From assembly GCA_003506435.1 (NCBI GenBank), contig DOAQ01000036.1:62001-126000 (forward strand): a stretch of 64,000 nt of DNA. The letters run 5' to 3'. The DNA is from Prolixibacteraceae bacterium (lineage in GTDB: Bacteria > Bacteroidota > Bacteroidia > Bacteroidales > Prolixibacteraceae). Position 1 is the stretch's first letter. Every line of letters begins with the position of its first letter. Below the pieces are notes generated by a model that was given only the letters and a program-made list of their open reading frames with translations, was not told the DNA's origin and made no database searches. Positions 35,359 to 44,610 of the stretch are shown here, piece after piece. The translations under genes were made by a program, and so were the position numbers.

Positions 35359-37164
35359 ATGAAAAAAACACTACTTCTTTTAATTATTCTTGTTACTCTA
35401 ATAAAAGTAAGCGGGGAAAATAGTCAAGGCAAAAATTCTTTTAGCGTTGGGGAGCGATTGGAATACACCTTATTTTCGGATCAAAAATCAGGATACAGGA
35501 TAACCATCAGCGCTCAGGCATCAGAATCGGAGCAATGGGCGGCAAAGGAGCTTCAGCATTGGCTGAAAAAGATCGGTGGTGTGGAATTGCCCGTTCTGAA
35601 TCCCGATCAGTTGTATGAAGGACCTCAAATCGTTATTGGGTACAATGATCTCGTCAAAGAAAAAACAGGGGTAAATGCTCCTGCTGATTCAGATGAATCG
35701 TTTCGTTATTTCAATTCCGGCCCCGACATTTTGATTTATGGCGGGAAAAACCGTGGGACGATGTATGGAGTGATGGCTTTTCTCGAAAATGAGTTGGGAT
35801 GCAGATGGTACACCCCCGCTGTAAGTGTTATACCGGAGAGAAAAGAACTAAATTTCAAAGGATTCGATCGTTCAGAAAAACCAGGGATAAGAGTGCGGAA
35901 TGACTTCTATTTTGAAGCATTCGATCCGGTTTGGGCTGCCAGAAACAGGATGAATGGCAACATGGGATTCAGGCAACAACCCGGAGGCGTTGAGAGTTAC
36001 TGGGGAGTACACACTTTCTATACTTTAATGCCGCCTAAAGAATTTTACGACAAACACCCGGAATATTATAGCCTGATTGATGGGAAGCGGGTGATCGAAC
36101 ATACAGACGGGAAACATGTCGAACCAGCACAATTGTGCCTTTCGAATCCTGACGTACTGAAAATCATGACTGAAAGGATCAAAAATCGCATGCGCGAAAG
36201 TCCTGAAAACATGATTTACGATGTGTCTCAGAATGATACTTACAATCCTTGCCCGTGCCAATGCGAAAAATGCCAGGCAATTGTAAAAAAAGAGGGAAGC
36301 GAATCGGGTCTGATTATCTGGTTCGTTAATCAGGTGGCAGAATCGGTGGGAAAAGAATTCCCCGATAAGTTTATCGGTACGCTGGCATACATGTATTCAA
36401 GAACCCCTCCGAAGGAAATTCGCCCACGCAATAATGTTGTTGTCAGGTTATGCAGCATTGAATGTTGTTTTGCACATGATATAAAATCATGTACCCAAAA
36501 CCAAACTTTTCTTGCAGATCTTAAAAAATGGTCAGCATTAGCGCCTCACCTTTACATTTGGGATTATGTAGTAAATTTCAGCCATTACATCATGCCATTC
36601 CCAAATTTCAATGTTCTTCAATCCAACATTCAAACCTTCAGGGAAAATAATGCCATTGGCATAATGGAACAGGCTGCCTATCAGGGCAGAGGCGGCGAAT
36701 TTTCTGAACTCAGGGCTTACCTGATTTCAAGGTTGCTCTGGAATCCTGATTGTGATGTTGAAAATGTTATCAATGATTTTATGTATGGCTATTACGGCAG
36801 GGCGGGGAAATATATCAGGCAGTATTTCGATTTGCTGCACAACCGTATTACTCCGAAAACTCACTTTCGCTCCGGTTTATCGCCAAAAGATTCGATCTTT
36901 TCGGATGATTTTGTGAATGAGTCGATTCGCCTTTTTGACGAAGCCGGGAAAGTGGCTGACAATGATGAAATATTGGGGCGGGTTGAAATGGCTTCGCTGC
37001 CAATCTTATATCTTAAATGCAAAAGGACACGCGTACTCGCAAAACGGGATGGCACGTATGCAAAATTCTGTTCTATTGTCAAACGGGAAGGAGTTACATT
37101 TTATTCTGAAAATGGCGAGCCACACCGTATCAAATTTCATGAGTCATTAGAAAAAACAGAATAA
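35359..37164 (+). CDS. Secreted DUF4838-type protein (glucuronidase/hexosaminidase-like N-terminal domain)
   Basis: 601 residues with signal peptide MKKTLLLLIILVTLIKVSG. The N-terminal 140 residues (WAAKELQHWLKKIGGVELPV, IVIGYNDLV, NRGTMYGVMAFLENELGCRWY) match the small domain that precedes GH67 glucuronidase and GH20-like barrels. The central part has a DUF4838-like barrel with VSQNDTYNPCPCQCEKC, where a Cys cluster CPCQCEKC may bind metal or form disulfides, and NFSHYIMPFPNF. Activity is not established for most members. Context (GH97, GH3, PHP) suggests a glycosidase for an unusual sugar. Confidence 0.7.
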   Translation: MKKTLLLLIILVTLIKVSGENSQGKNSFSVGERLEYTLFSDQKSGYRITISAQASESEQWAAKELQHWLKKIGGVELPVLNPDQLYEGPQIVIGYNDLVKEKTGVNAPADSDESFRYFNSGPDILIYGGKNRGTMYGVMAFLENELGCRWYTPAVSVIPERKELNFKGFDRSEKPGIRVRNDFYFEAFDPVWAARNRMNGNMGFRQQPGGVESYWGVHTFYTLMPPKEFYDKHPEYYSLIDGKRVIEHTDGKHVEPAQLCLSNPDVLKIMTERIKNRMRESPENMIYDVSQNDTYNPCPCQCEKCQAIVKKEGSESGLIIWFVNQVAESVGKEFPDKFIGTLAYMYSRTPPKEIRPRNNVVVRLCSIECCFAHDIKSCTQNQTFLADLKKWSALAPHLYIWDYVVNFSHYIMPFPNFNVLQSNIQTFRENNAIGIMEQAAYQGRGGEFSELRAYLISRLLWNPDCDVENVINDFMYGYYGRAGKYIRQYFDLLHNRITPKTHFRSGLSPKDSIFSDDFVNESIRLFDEAGKVADNDEILGRVEMASLPILYLKCKRTRVLAKRDGTYAKFCSIVKREGVTFYSENGEPHRIKFHESLEKTE

Positions 37165-37216
37165 AATCTGAATGTTCCATTAAACATTAGTGCAACTGAG
37201 ATAAAAAAGCAGAAAA

Positions 37217-40200
37217 ATGAAAAGATTAGCAACGTATATTTTGGTCTTCCTGATTACTGGTGCAGTTACTGCGCAGTCGCTTGTAGTAAAATCGCCCGAT
37301 GGCAATCTTCTGGTAAAGATAGAAATCGGTGATAAAATCACTTTTTCAGTGACGCACGGGAATACGGAAGTACTGGCCCTCTCGCCCATATCAATGACCC
37401 TTTCGGATGGCACAGTCTGGGGCAGGAACCCGAAACCGGCAAATAAAAAGATGCAGAGTTTCAACCAGTCTATCCATCCTGTCCTATACAAAAAAAGTAC
37501 GATTGAGGATGTTTACAACGAGCTCGTGCTAAATTTTAAAGGGAATTATGGTCTGATATTTCGCGCTTACGATCAAGGGGTAGCCTACCGGTTTGTAGCT
37601 TCAGGCAAAGAGGAAATGATTATTACAAACGAAGAAGTAAGCCTGAATTTTAATCACGACTATATGGCTTATGCTCCTTATGTCAGAAACAGGGATTTTG
37701 ACCCAAAGGATTTCAACAGGCAATTTTTTACCTCGTTCGAGAATACATATACCCACCTGAAATTAAGTGAACTCGACAAAAGCAGGATGATGTTCCTGCC
37801 TGTTCTTGTAGAATTGAACGACGGGAAAAAACTATGTTTTACCGAAGCTGATCTGGAAAGTTACCCCGGGCTAAATTTGGTACATCAAACCGGAGGCAGT
37901 TCATTGACAGGCGTTTTTGCGCCTCATCCGAAAAAAACAGAGCAGGGTGGGCACAACATGCTTCAGCAGATTGTAACCGAACGAGAGGATTATATTGCCC
38001 GTGTAAAAGGCTTGCGCAATTTTCCGTGGCGCGTTTTTTCCGTTTCTTCAAACGACAGCGAATTACTGGACAACGACATGGTTTATCGATTGGCTTCCCC
38101 ATCGCGTTTGGATGACGTTTCGTGGATTAAACCCGGTAAAGTAGCCTGGGACTGGTGGAACGACTGGAACATATACGGAGTCGATTTCAAAGCCGGGATC
38201 AACAACGAAACCTACAAATATTATATCGATTTCGCTTCGGAATCAAAAATTGAATACGTCATTTTAGATGAAGGGTGGGCGGTAAACAAACAAGCCGATT
38301 TACTTCAGGTTATACCGGAAATCGACATAAAGGAGTTGGTCGAATACGGGAAAAAGAAAAACGTGGGGATCATCCTCTGGGCAGGCTATTGGGCGATGGA
38401 CCGCGATATGGAAAACGTTTGCAGAATCTATTCTGAAATGGGTGTCAAAGGGTTTAAGGTAGATTTCATGAACCGCGACGACCAGGCGATGGTCGATTTT
38501 TACTACCGGTGTGCCGCCACTGCTGCAAAATATAAAATGATGATCGACTTCCACGGGGCTTACAAACCTACCGGGCTGAACCGCACATTCCCGAATGTGG
38601 CCAACTTCGAAGGTGTTTTCGGGCTGGAGCAGATGAAATGGGCAGCGCCCGAAGTCGATATGGTTACCTTCGATGTGACGATGCCGTTTATCCGTATGCT
38701 GGCCGGGCCGATCGACTACACTCAGGGAGCCATGCGCAACGCCATCCGCAAAAATTACCACCCGGTTTACACCGAGCCGATGAGCCAGGGCACACGTTGC
38801 CGCCAGTTGGCCGAATACGTTGTTTTCGAATCCCCGCTTAACATGCTCTGCGACAACCCGACAAACTATCGCAGGGAACCAGAGTGTACAAAGTTTATTG
38901 CCGAAATCCCGACAGTTTGGGACAAAACCATCGCCCTCGACGGCAAGGTGGGGCAATATATCGTGATGGCCCGGCAAAAAGGTCAGGTTTGGTATGTTGG
39001 CGGAATGACCAACTGGGACGGACGCGAACTTTCCGTCGATCTGTCGTTCCTCAACGGCGATAACTTTATGGTTGAAATTTTCAGGGATGGAGTCAATGCC
39101 GACCGCGCTGCCTGCGACTATATCAGGGAAGCAATTCCGTTCCCGGCAAATAAAAAGCTCATGGTGAAAATGATGCCCGGCGGTGGATTCGCTGCAAAAA
39201 TTATTCAAAAACAATGGTATAAGGGCAGCCTTCACACCCATTCGCTCTGGAGCGACGGCGATGCTTTCCCTGAAATGGTGATGGACTGGCACAAGTCGAA
39301 TGGCTATAATTTTGTAGCTATGTCGGACCACAATACTTTGGAGCATAAAGAGAAGTGGAAAACGATCTCTGCAACGCCTGTTTTGCAGCAGTCCTATGAA
39401 AGTTACCTGGTCAGATTTGGTAAAGAATGGATCGAAACCAAAAAAGATACCGGCGGGATTCATGTGAGGTTAAAAACTTTTGACGAATACAAGCCGCTTT
39501 TTGAAGAACCAGGCAAATTTCTGATTATTCCGTCCGAAGAAATCAGCGACCGTTTTGATGGACGTCCGATTCATTTAAATGGAATCAACCTTCGGAAATT
39601 GATTAGCCCGCAGAAAGGGGAACGTGTTGCCGAAGTATTGCAAAACAACATCAATGCTGTTTTGGAGCAGGAAAAGCAAACAGGCGTACCGATGCTCGTG
39701 CAAATCAACCACCCCAATTATAAATACGCCCTTTCGGTGCCTGATATTACTGGTTTGGAAAACGCCCGTTTTTTCGAAGTATTCAACGGTTACGGGGCGA
39801 ATAATAATTTCGGCGATTCGATACACCTAAGCACGGAGGCCATCTGGGACAGGGTCAACATCTCTTTCCTTGAACAGAATAAGCCGCTTATTTACGGAGT
39901 GGCTTCCGACGATAGCCATCATTACCAGGTTTTTGACAGCAAAAGCGCCAATCCGGGTCGCGCGTGGGTGATGGTAAAAGCCGGAGAACTTACACCTGAA
40001 TCGCTGATTGACGCGATGAAAAGGGGCGATTTTTATGCCTCGACAGGTGTTTCACTCAAAGAAATAAGTTTCAAAAACAGACAGTTGAAGATTATTGTGG
40101 AAACCGAACCCGGCGTTAATTACCGGATACAATTTATCGGGTACAGGGCGCAGGAAAAGGAAGCCTTACTACTGAAAGAAACGGCAGGAAGAGAAGCCGT

Positions 40201-40327
40201 TTTTGAACTTAATAATGATATTCATTTTGTAAGGGCGAAAATTATCTCAGACAAACGGAAAGAAAATCCTACTTGTGAAGGTGACGTTGAAGTGGCTTGG
40301 AGCCAGCCTTTTAAAGGCCAGCTTTAA
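37217..40327 (+). CDS. GH97 glycoside hydrolase fused to a C-terminal PHP phosphoesterase domain
   Basis: 1036 residues, signal MKRLATYILVFLITGAVTAQ. Residues about 25-280 are the GH97 N-terminal beta-sandwich, 295-560 the TIM barrel (DWWNDWNIYGVDFKAGIN, EYVILDEGWA, GFKVDFMNRDDQ, DFHGAYKPTGL, NFEGVFGLEQ), and 565-660 the C-terminal sandwich. D416 and E471 fall where retaining alpha-galactosidase-type GH97 enzymes carry nucleophile and acid/base. From about 668 a complete PHP domain follows (GSLHTHSLWSDGD, MSDHNTL, QINHPNYK, ASDDSHH). Standard GH97 proteins end near 660-740 residues, so this is a real gene fusion in one continuous frame. It predicts linked removal of an alpha-glycosyl unit and a phosphate group. 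Confidence 0.88.
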   Translation: MKRLATYILVFLITGAVTAQSLVVKSPDGNLLVKIEIGDKITFSVTHGNTEVLALSPISMTLSDGTVWGRNPKPANKKMQSFNQSIHPVLYKKSTIEDVYNELVLNFKGNYGLIFRAYDQGVAYRFVASGKEEMIITNEEVSLNFNHDYMAYAPYVRNRDFDPKDFNRQFFTSFENTYTHLKLSELDKSRMMFLPVLVELNDGKKLCFTEADLESYPGLNLVHQTGGSSLTGVFAPHPKKTEQGGHNMLQQIVTEREDYIARVKGLRNFPWRVFSVSSNDSELLDNDMVYRLASPSRLDDVSWIKPGKVAWDWWNDWNIYGVDFKAGINNETYKYYIDFASESKIEYVILDEGWAVNKQADLLQVIPEIDIKELVEYGKKKNVGIILWAGYWAMDRDMENVCRIYSEMGVKGFKVDFMNRDDQAMVDFYYRCAATAAKYKMMIDFHGAYKPTGLNRTFPNVANFEGVFGLEQMKWAAPEVDMVTFDVTMPFIRMLAGPIDYTQGAMRNAIRKNYHPVYTEPMSQGTRCRQLAEYVVFESPLNMLCDNPTNYRREPECTKFIAEIPTVWDKTIALDGKVGQYIVMARQKGQVWYVGGMTNWDGRELSVDLSFLNGDNFMVEIFRDGVNADRAACDYIREAIPFPANKKLMVKMMPGGGFAAKIIQKQWYKGSLHTHSLWSDGDAFPEMVMDWHKSNGYNFVAMSDHNTLEHKEKWKTISATPVLQQSYESYLVRFGKEWIETKKDTGGIHVRLKTFDEYKPLFEEPGKFLIIPSEEISDRFDGRPIHLNGINLRKLISPQKGERVAEVLQNNINAVLEQEKQTGVPMLVQINHPNYKYALSVPDITGLENARFFEVFNGYGANNNFGDSIHLSTEAIWDRVNISFLEQNKPLIYGVASDDSHHYQVFDSKSANPGRAWVMVKAGELTPESLIDAMKRGDFYASTGVSLKEISFKNRQLKIIVETEPGVNYRIQFIGYRAQEKEALLLKETAGREAVFELNNDIHFVRAKIISDKRKENPTCEGDVEVAWSQPFKGQL

Positions 40328-40380
40328 TTGTTTGAACATCTGAAAAGGGGAAATTATAAATCGAATAAAAAGTAATACAC

Positions 40381-41445
40381 ATGAAAAAACAAATCACATT
40401 TATTCTGCTGTTTGTTTTCTTCACCGTATTGGTTCACGGGCAAAGAAAAATCAACAGGTTGCCCGATTTGGAGGGTTATGTTACCTTAAAATGTGACCTG
40501 CATATGCACACTGTTTTTTCAGATGGGCAGGTATGGCCGACAATCAGGGTTGACGAAGCTGTACGAGACGGCCTCGATGCCATCGCAATTACCGACCATC
40601 TGGAATATACCCCATTGCAGGAGTTTGTTAAAAATGATCCCGATGCACCTTGGAAAATTAGCGAAGAATATGCTAAGGAACGAAACATTATACTGGTGCA
40701 TGGGACAGAGATTGGTAGAAACACAATGCCTCCCGGGCACATGAACGCGCTGTTTATAAAAGATGCTTCGCTTTGCAATAAGGACTCTGTTTGGGGTTGC
40801 TACGAAGCTGCCATTCAGCAGGGGGCATTTCTGATGTGGAACCACCCGGGATGGAAAAATCAGCGGCCCGACGGCATTCCAAAACTATACGATATCCATT
40901 ACCGGCTGATCGAAAAAGGCTGGCTGCACGCTATCGAATTTTTTAATAACGTGGATTACTACCCTTTGGTACTTGAAATGTGCAAGCAACATAACCTGGC
41001 TGTTATGGCGAGTAGCGATATGCACGGGCTGATCAGTGATAAATACAAAAAACCGGAATACATTAACCGACCGATGACCTTTGTGTTTGCGAAGGAGAGA
41101 AGCCACGACGCGTTGAAGGAAGCGTTATTTGCCGGGCGTACCCTGGTCTGGTTCCGCGATAAACTTGCCGGAAAAGAAGAATTTGCAAAACCGTTTTTTT
41201 ATCGGTGCATTTCGGTAAGCAAACCGTATTACGAAAACGATAAAAAAATATTTATTGAAGTAACCAACAATTCGGATATTCCCTTCACCTTGATTAACGG
41301 GGGAAAATTCCCGAGAACAGTTTTCCTTGAAGCCAATACCGTAACCCGGATAGCCGTAAGCAAAAATGCGGTTTTCCCTCTTGTTTACGAAGCTGAAAAT
41401 ATTCTTGTAGGAGAAAAAGAATTCCTGAAAGTTGAATTAAAATAG
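40381..41445 (+). CDS. Secreted PHP-domain phosphoesterase (third free-standing copy)
   Basis: 354 residues with signal KQITFILLFVFFTVLVHGQ. PHP motifs: KCDLHMHTVFSDGQ, ITDHLE, WNHPGWKNQ and SSDMHG. Closely colinear with the protein at 34187, including VWPTIRVDEA, DGLDAIAITDH, MPPGHMNA and the KEALFAGRT segment, so a duplication is likely. The C-terminal beta-domain (about 285-350) is retained. It lies 53 nt after the GH97-PHP fusion gene. Probable role: phosphate or phosphodiester removal in the periplasm or outside the cell. Confidence 0.85.
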   Translation: MKKQITFILLFVFFTVLVHGQRKINRLPDLEGYVTLKCDLHMHTVFSDGQVWPTIRVDEAVRDGLDAIAITDHLEYTPLQEFVKNDPDAPWKISEEYAKERNIILVHGTEIGRNTMPPGHMNALFIKDASLCNKDSVWGCYEAAIQQGAFLMWNHPGWKNQRPDGIPKLYDIHYRLIEKGWLHAIEFFNNVDYYPLVLEMCKQHNLAVMASSDMHGLISDKYKKPEYINRPMTFVFAKERSHDALKEALFAGRTLVWFRDKLAGKEEFAKPFFYRCISVSKPYYENDKKIFIEVTNNSDIPFTLINGGKFPRTVFLEANTVTRIAVSKNAVFPLVYEAENILVGEKEFLKVELK

Positions 41446-41468
41446 AGGTTGTTTTTAAATGGCACATA

Positions 41469-44400
41469 ATGAAAAAGTATAATTACATGACTATTTCGGC
41501 AATGTTGGCTACATTGGTTTTATTGCCGGGAATTTCTTTATCGCAGGTTTCCCGGGGGAATAATCTTCAGGGGGAATTGGGCTTCCAGTGGCCCGAAGGG
41601 AAGAAAATGGCAGTAAGCTTCACCTTCGACGATGCCCGTTTTTCCCAGGCTGATAACGGGCTTCCGTTATTTGATAAGTATGGTGTAAAAGCTACTTTTT
41701 ATGTGTCGCCTGAACGGATCGGGAGAAAGCAGGCAGTATGGAGGCAGGCAGCCCTTAACGGCCATGATATTGGCAACCATACCTTGTTGCACCCGTGTTC
41801 CGGGAATTTTAAATGGGCAAGGGAAACTGCCTTGGAAGATTACTCTCTGGGCAGGATGCAGGCTGAACTCGATTCTGCAAACCAAATTATTTTCGATTTA
41901 TTGGGAGTTAAACCTGCCTCCTTTGCTTATCCCTGTGGGCAAACCTTTATCGGGCGTGGGGAATCAGTAAAAAGTTATGTTCCGCTGGTTGCTTCGATGT
42001 TCGAAACCGGCCGGGGCTGGCGCGATGAAGGGCCCAATAACCCCGTTTATTGCGATTTGTCGCAACTTATGGGGATTGAACTCGATGGAAAAACCTTCAG
42101 CGAAATTAAAACGTTAATCGAAACTGCCCGGAAAAGTAAAGCCTGGTTAATTCTTGCTGGCCATGAAATTAACTCGGAAGGAAGGCAGACTTCCTTCATT
42201 TCTACAATTGATTCGATATGTAAATACGCTTCTGATCCGTCAAACGGTATCTGGATCGATAATGTCCATAACATTGCGTCGTATGTTAGAAAAGAAAGAG
42301 AAAATACCACTTGTGAATTGCCGGTATATCAAAATCCCATTTATTCGATTGACCAACGGGTCGAAGACCTGCTTTCGCGGATGACGCTAGAAGAAAAAGT
42401 CGGGCAACTGAATATGACTGCTTACCCGGTTATGATAAAAGCGGAACTATCTGCCCGAATGGATACTTGCCGAAAATTGGCCGAAGGAAAGCTAATTCCC
42501 AACATTGGTCCGGTAGGGGGGCTTTGGGCAGTAGCAAGTATGTTTGAAGAAGGACCCCGGCGCCAGGCTGAGTTCCTGAACGAACTTCAACGAATTGCGA
42601 TGGATAGTACCCGCCTGAAAATCCCGCTTCTTTTTATTGAGGAAGGCACGCACGGGATCATGGTTCCCGGCTCCACTGTATTCCCCGAAGGGTTGGCAAT
42701 CGGGAGCACCTGGAATATGAAGCTGGCAGAAGATATTTATGCAGTAGTCGCAAAAGAGGCAAGGGCGAGGGGAATCCATGAATTGGGAACGTTGGTAATT
42801 GAGCCGAACAGAGACCCAAGGTTAGGGAGGAATGAGGAAGGGTATAGTGAAGACCCGTATTTTTGTTCTCAAATGGCGGAAGCAATTGTTAAAGGGATGC
42901 AGGGTAATGATGTTTCAGCCAACGACAAAACAATCGCTATCCTTTGTCATTTTCCCGGGCAAAGCGAACCTGCCGGGGGCCTTGAACGGGGTGCTATGGA
43001 AATTTCGGAAAGGAAATTAAGGGAGGTTTTCCTCCCGCCTTGGATTGCCGGAATAAAAAAAGCCGGCGCTTTAGGTACAATGGCCACATACCCTGCCATA
43101 GATGGGGTGCCTGTCCATGTTTCAGCAAAATTACTGACTAAAATCCTTCGTGAAGAATTGAATTTTAAAGGCCTTGTTTTTTGTGAAGGGGGAGGGTTCA
43201 GAATCCCGATTTATGAAAAAATAGTCCCGACCATGAAAGAATCAGGCGAATTATGTATCAAAGCAGGCGTTGATGTCAGTATCTGGCACGAAGACGCTTA
43301 CTTAAATCCGATGATAGAGAATGTAAAAGAGGGGAAGGTCGCTATGGAAACAATCGACAGGGCAGTCAGGCGTATTCTGAATACTAAATTCCTTTTGGGT
43401 TTGTTTGAAAATCCTTTTGTCAATATTGAAAAAGCTGCTAATGTAAATAATACAAAAGAGCATCAGAAATTAGCACTTCAGGCAGCTCAGGAAGGAATTG
43501 TATTGTTGAAAAATGAAAAGAATCTGCTTCCTCTTGATAAAAATATAAAATCAATTGCAGTTATTGGCCCGAACGCCGATTCCCGGAAAAATCAGCTTGG
43601 CGATTATATTTCAGGAACCATCCTTCAGGATGTGGTCACTGTTTTGGAAGGGATAAAGAGTAAAGTTTCCCCCCAAACGAAAATCAACTATGTTAAAGGA
43701 TGTGATATTCTTGGCGACAAAATCAATGAAATCAAAAAGGCACAGAAAGCGGCAAAGGAATCTGACCTGGCGATTGTTGTTGTGGGAGAAAACCGCAAGA
43801 CTGTTGGCGAACCTTGCGATGTATTCGACCTCGATCTGACAGGGCTCCAGCAGCAGCTTGTTGAAGCTGTTTATGCAACCGGAACCCCGACTGTCGTTGT
43901 ATTGATAAACGGGAGGGCTTTGTCAATCCGGTGGATTGCGGAGAACATCCCTGCGGTTGTTGAAGCCTGGAATTGCGGAGAGCAGGGCGGGAATGCCGTT
44001 GCCGATGTCCTTTTCGGCGATTACAACCCAAGTGGAAAACTGCCGGTTTCGTTCCCGAAACATGTCGGGCAGCTTCCGGTTTATTATAATTATAAACCCT
44101 CAAAAGCTTTCTGGATAAACCATGACAATAGTAGATATTCTGAACTCTATACCGGTGATTTAATAAAACCGCTTTTTGCGTTCGGATATGGACTGAGCTA
44201 TACTGAATTTAAATACAGTAACCTCCTGATTTCACCGGGAATAATCGGCCCGGCAGGTGATGTTTTTGTAAGTGTGGATGTTGAAAATACCGGGAAAAGA
44301 GAAGGGGAGGAGGTCGTTCAGTTGTATATTGACGATGTTTATAGTTCTGTTTCAACGCCGGTAAAAGAACTCAGGGGATTTGAAAAAGTAAAGCTTGCAC

Positions 44401-44558
44401 CAGGCGAAAAAAAGTCTGTCCGGTTTCAGCTTTCCCCCGAACATTTGTCGTTACTAGACATAAACCTTCAGCCGGTTGTTGAGCCGGGGATGTTTAAAGT
44501 AATGGTTGGCAGTTCGTCAGAAGACATTAGGCTTAAAGGAGAATTTGAAGTAAAATAA
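41469..44558 (+). CDS. Polysaccharide deacetylase (NodB/CE4-like)-GH3 fusion
   Basis: 1029 residues with signal sequence ending SLSQ. Residues about 35-285 form a NodB domain with motif VSFTFDDARF (catalytic Asp and metal Asp) and metal histidines in GNHTLLHP. From about 295 a full GH3 follows: VEDLLSRMTLEEKVGQLNM, RDPRLGRNEEGYSEDPYF, CHFPGQSEPAGGL, and a C-terminal GH3 sandwich and fibronectin-like end (VENTGKREGEEVVQLYI). At the GH3 nucleophile position the sequence is FCEGGGF with E573 instead of the usual SDW/SDY Asp. The fusion suggests deacetylation coupled to exo-cleavage of a beta-linked sugar. Confidence 0.88.
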   Translation: MKKYNYMTISAMLATLVLLPGISLSQVSRGNNLQGELGFQWPEGKKMAVSFTFDDARFSQADNGLPLFDKYGVKATFYVSPERIGRKQAVWRQAALNGHDIGNHTLLHPCSGNFKWARETALEDYSLGRMQAELDSANQIIFDLLGVKPASFAYPCGQTFIGRGESVKSYVPLVASMFETGRGWRDEGPNNPVYCDLSQLMGIELDGKTFSEIKTLIETARKSKAWLILAGHEINSEGRQTSFISTIDSICKYASDPSNGIWIDNVHNIASYVRKERENTTCELPVYQNPIYSIDQRVEDLLSRMTLEEKVGQLNMTAYPVMIKAELSARMDTCRKLAEGKLIPNIGPVGGLWAVASMFEEGPRRQAEFLNELQRIAMDSTRLKIPLLFIEEGTHGIMVPGSTVFPEGLAIGSTWNMKLAEDIYAVVAKEARARGIHELGTLVIEPNRDPRLGRNEEGYSEDPYFCSQMAEAIVKGMQGNDVSANDKTIAILCHFPGQSEPAGGLERGAMEISERKLREVFLPPWIAGIKKAGALGTMATYPAIDGVPVHVSAKLLTKILREELNFKGLVFCEGGGFRIPIYEKIVPTMKESGELCIKAGVDVSIWHEDAYLNPMIENVKEGKVAMETIDRAVRRILNTKFLLGLFENPFVNIEKAANVNNTKEHQKLALQAAQEGIVLLKNEKNLLPLDKNIKSIAVIGPNADSRKNQLGDYISGTILQDVVTVLEGIKSKVSPQTKINYVKGCDILGDKINEIKKAQKAAKESDLAIVVVGENRKTVGEPCDVFDLDLTGLQQQLVEAVYATGTPTVVVLINGRALSIRWIAENIPAVVEAWNCGEQGGNAVADVLFGDYNPSGKLPVSFPKHVGQLPVYYNYKPSKAFWINHDNSRYSELYTGDLIKPLFAFGYGLSYTEFKYSNLLISPGIIGPAGDVFVSVDVENTGKREGEEVVQLYIDDVYSSVSTPVKELRGFEKVKLAPGEKKSVRFQLSPEHLSLLDINLQPVVEPGMFKVMVGSSSEDIRLKGEFEVK

Positions 44559-44610
44559 TTACCTGAATAATCCGTCACAAAAAGTGGGTTGAACTTTAAA
44601 TAATGAAAAT

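Noticed and set aside
38300..39463. 387-codon open frame on the minus strand inside the GH97-PHP gene
   Set aside because: It is fully antisense to a well-supported gene with conserved motifs, has no recognisable domain, and arises from codon bias.
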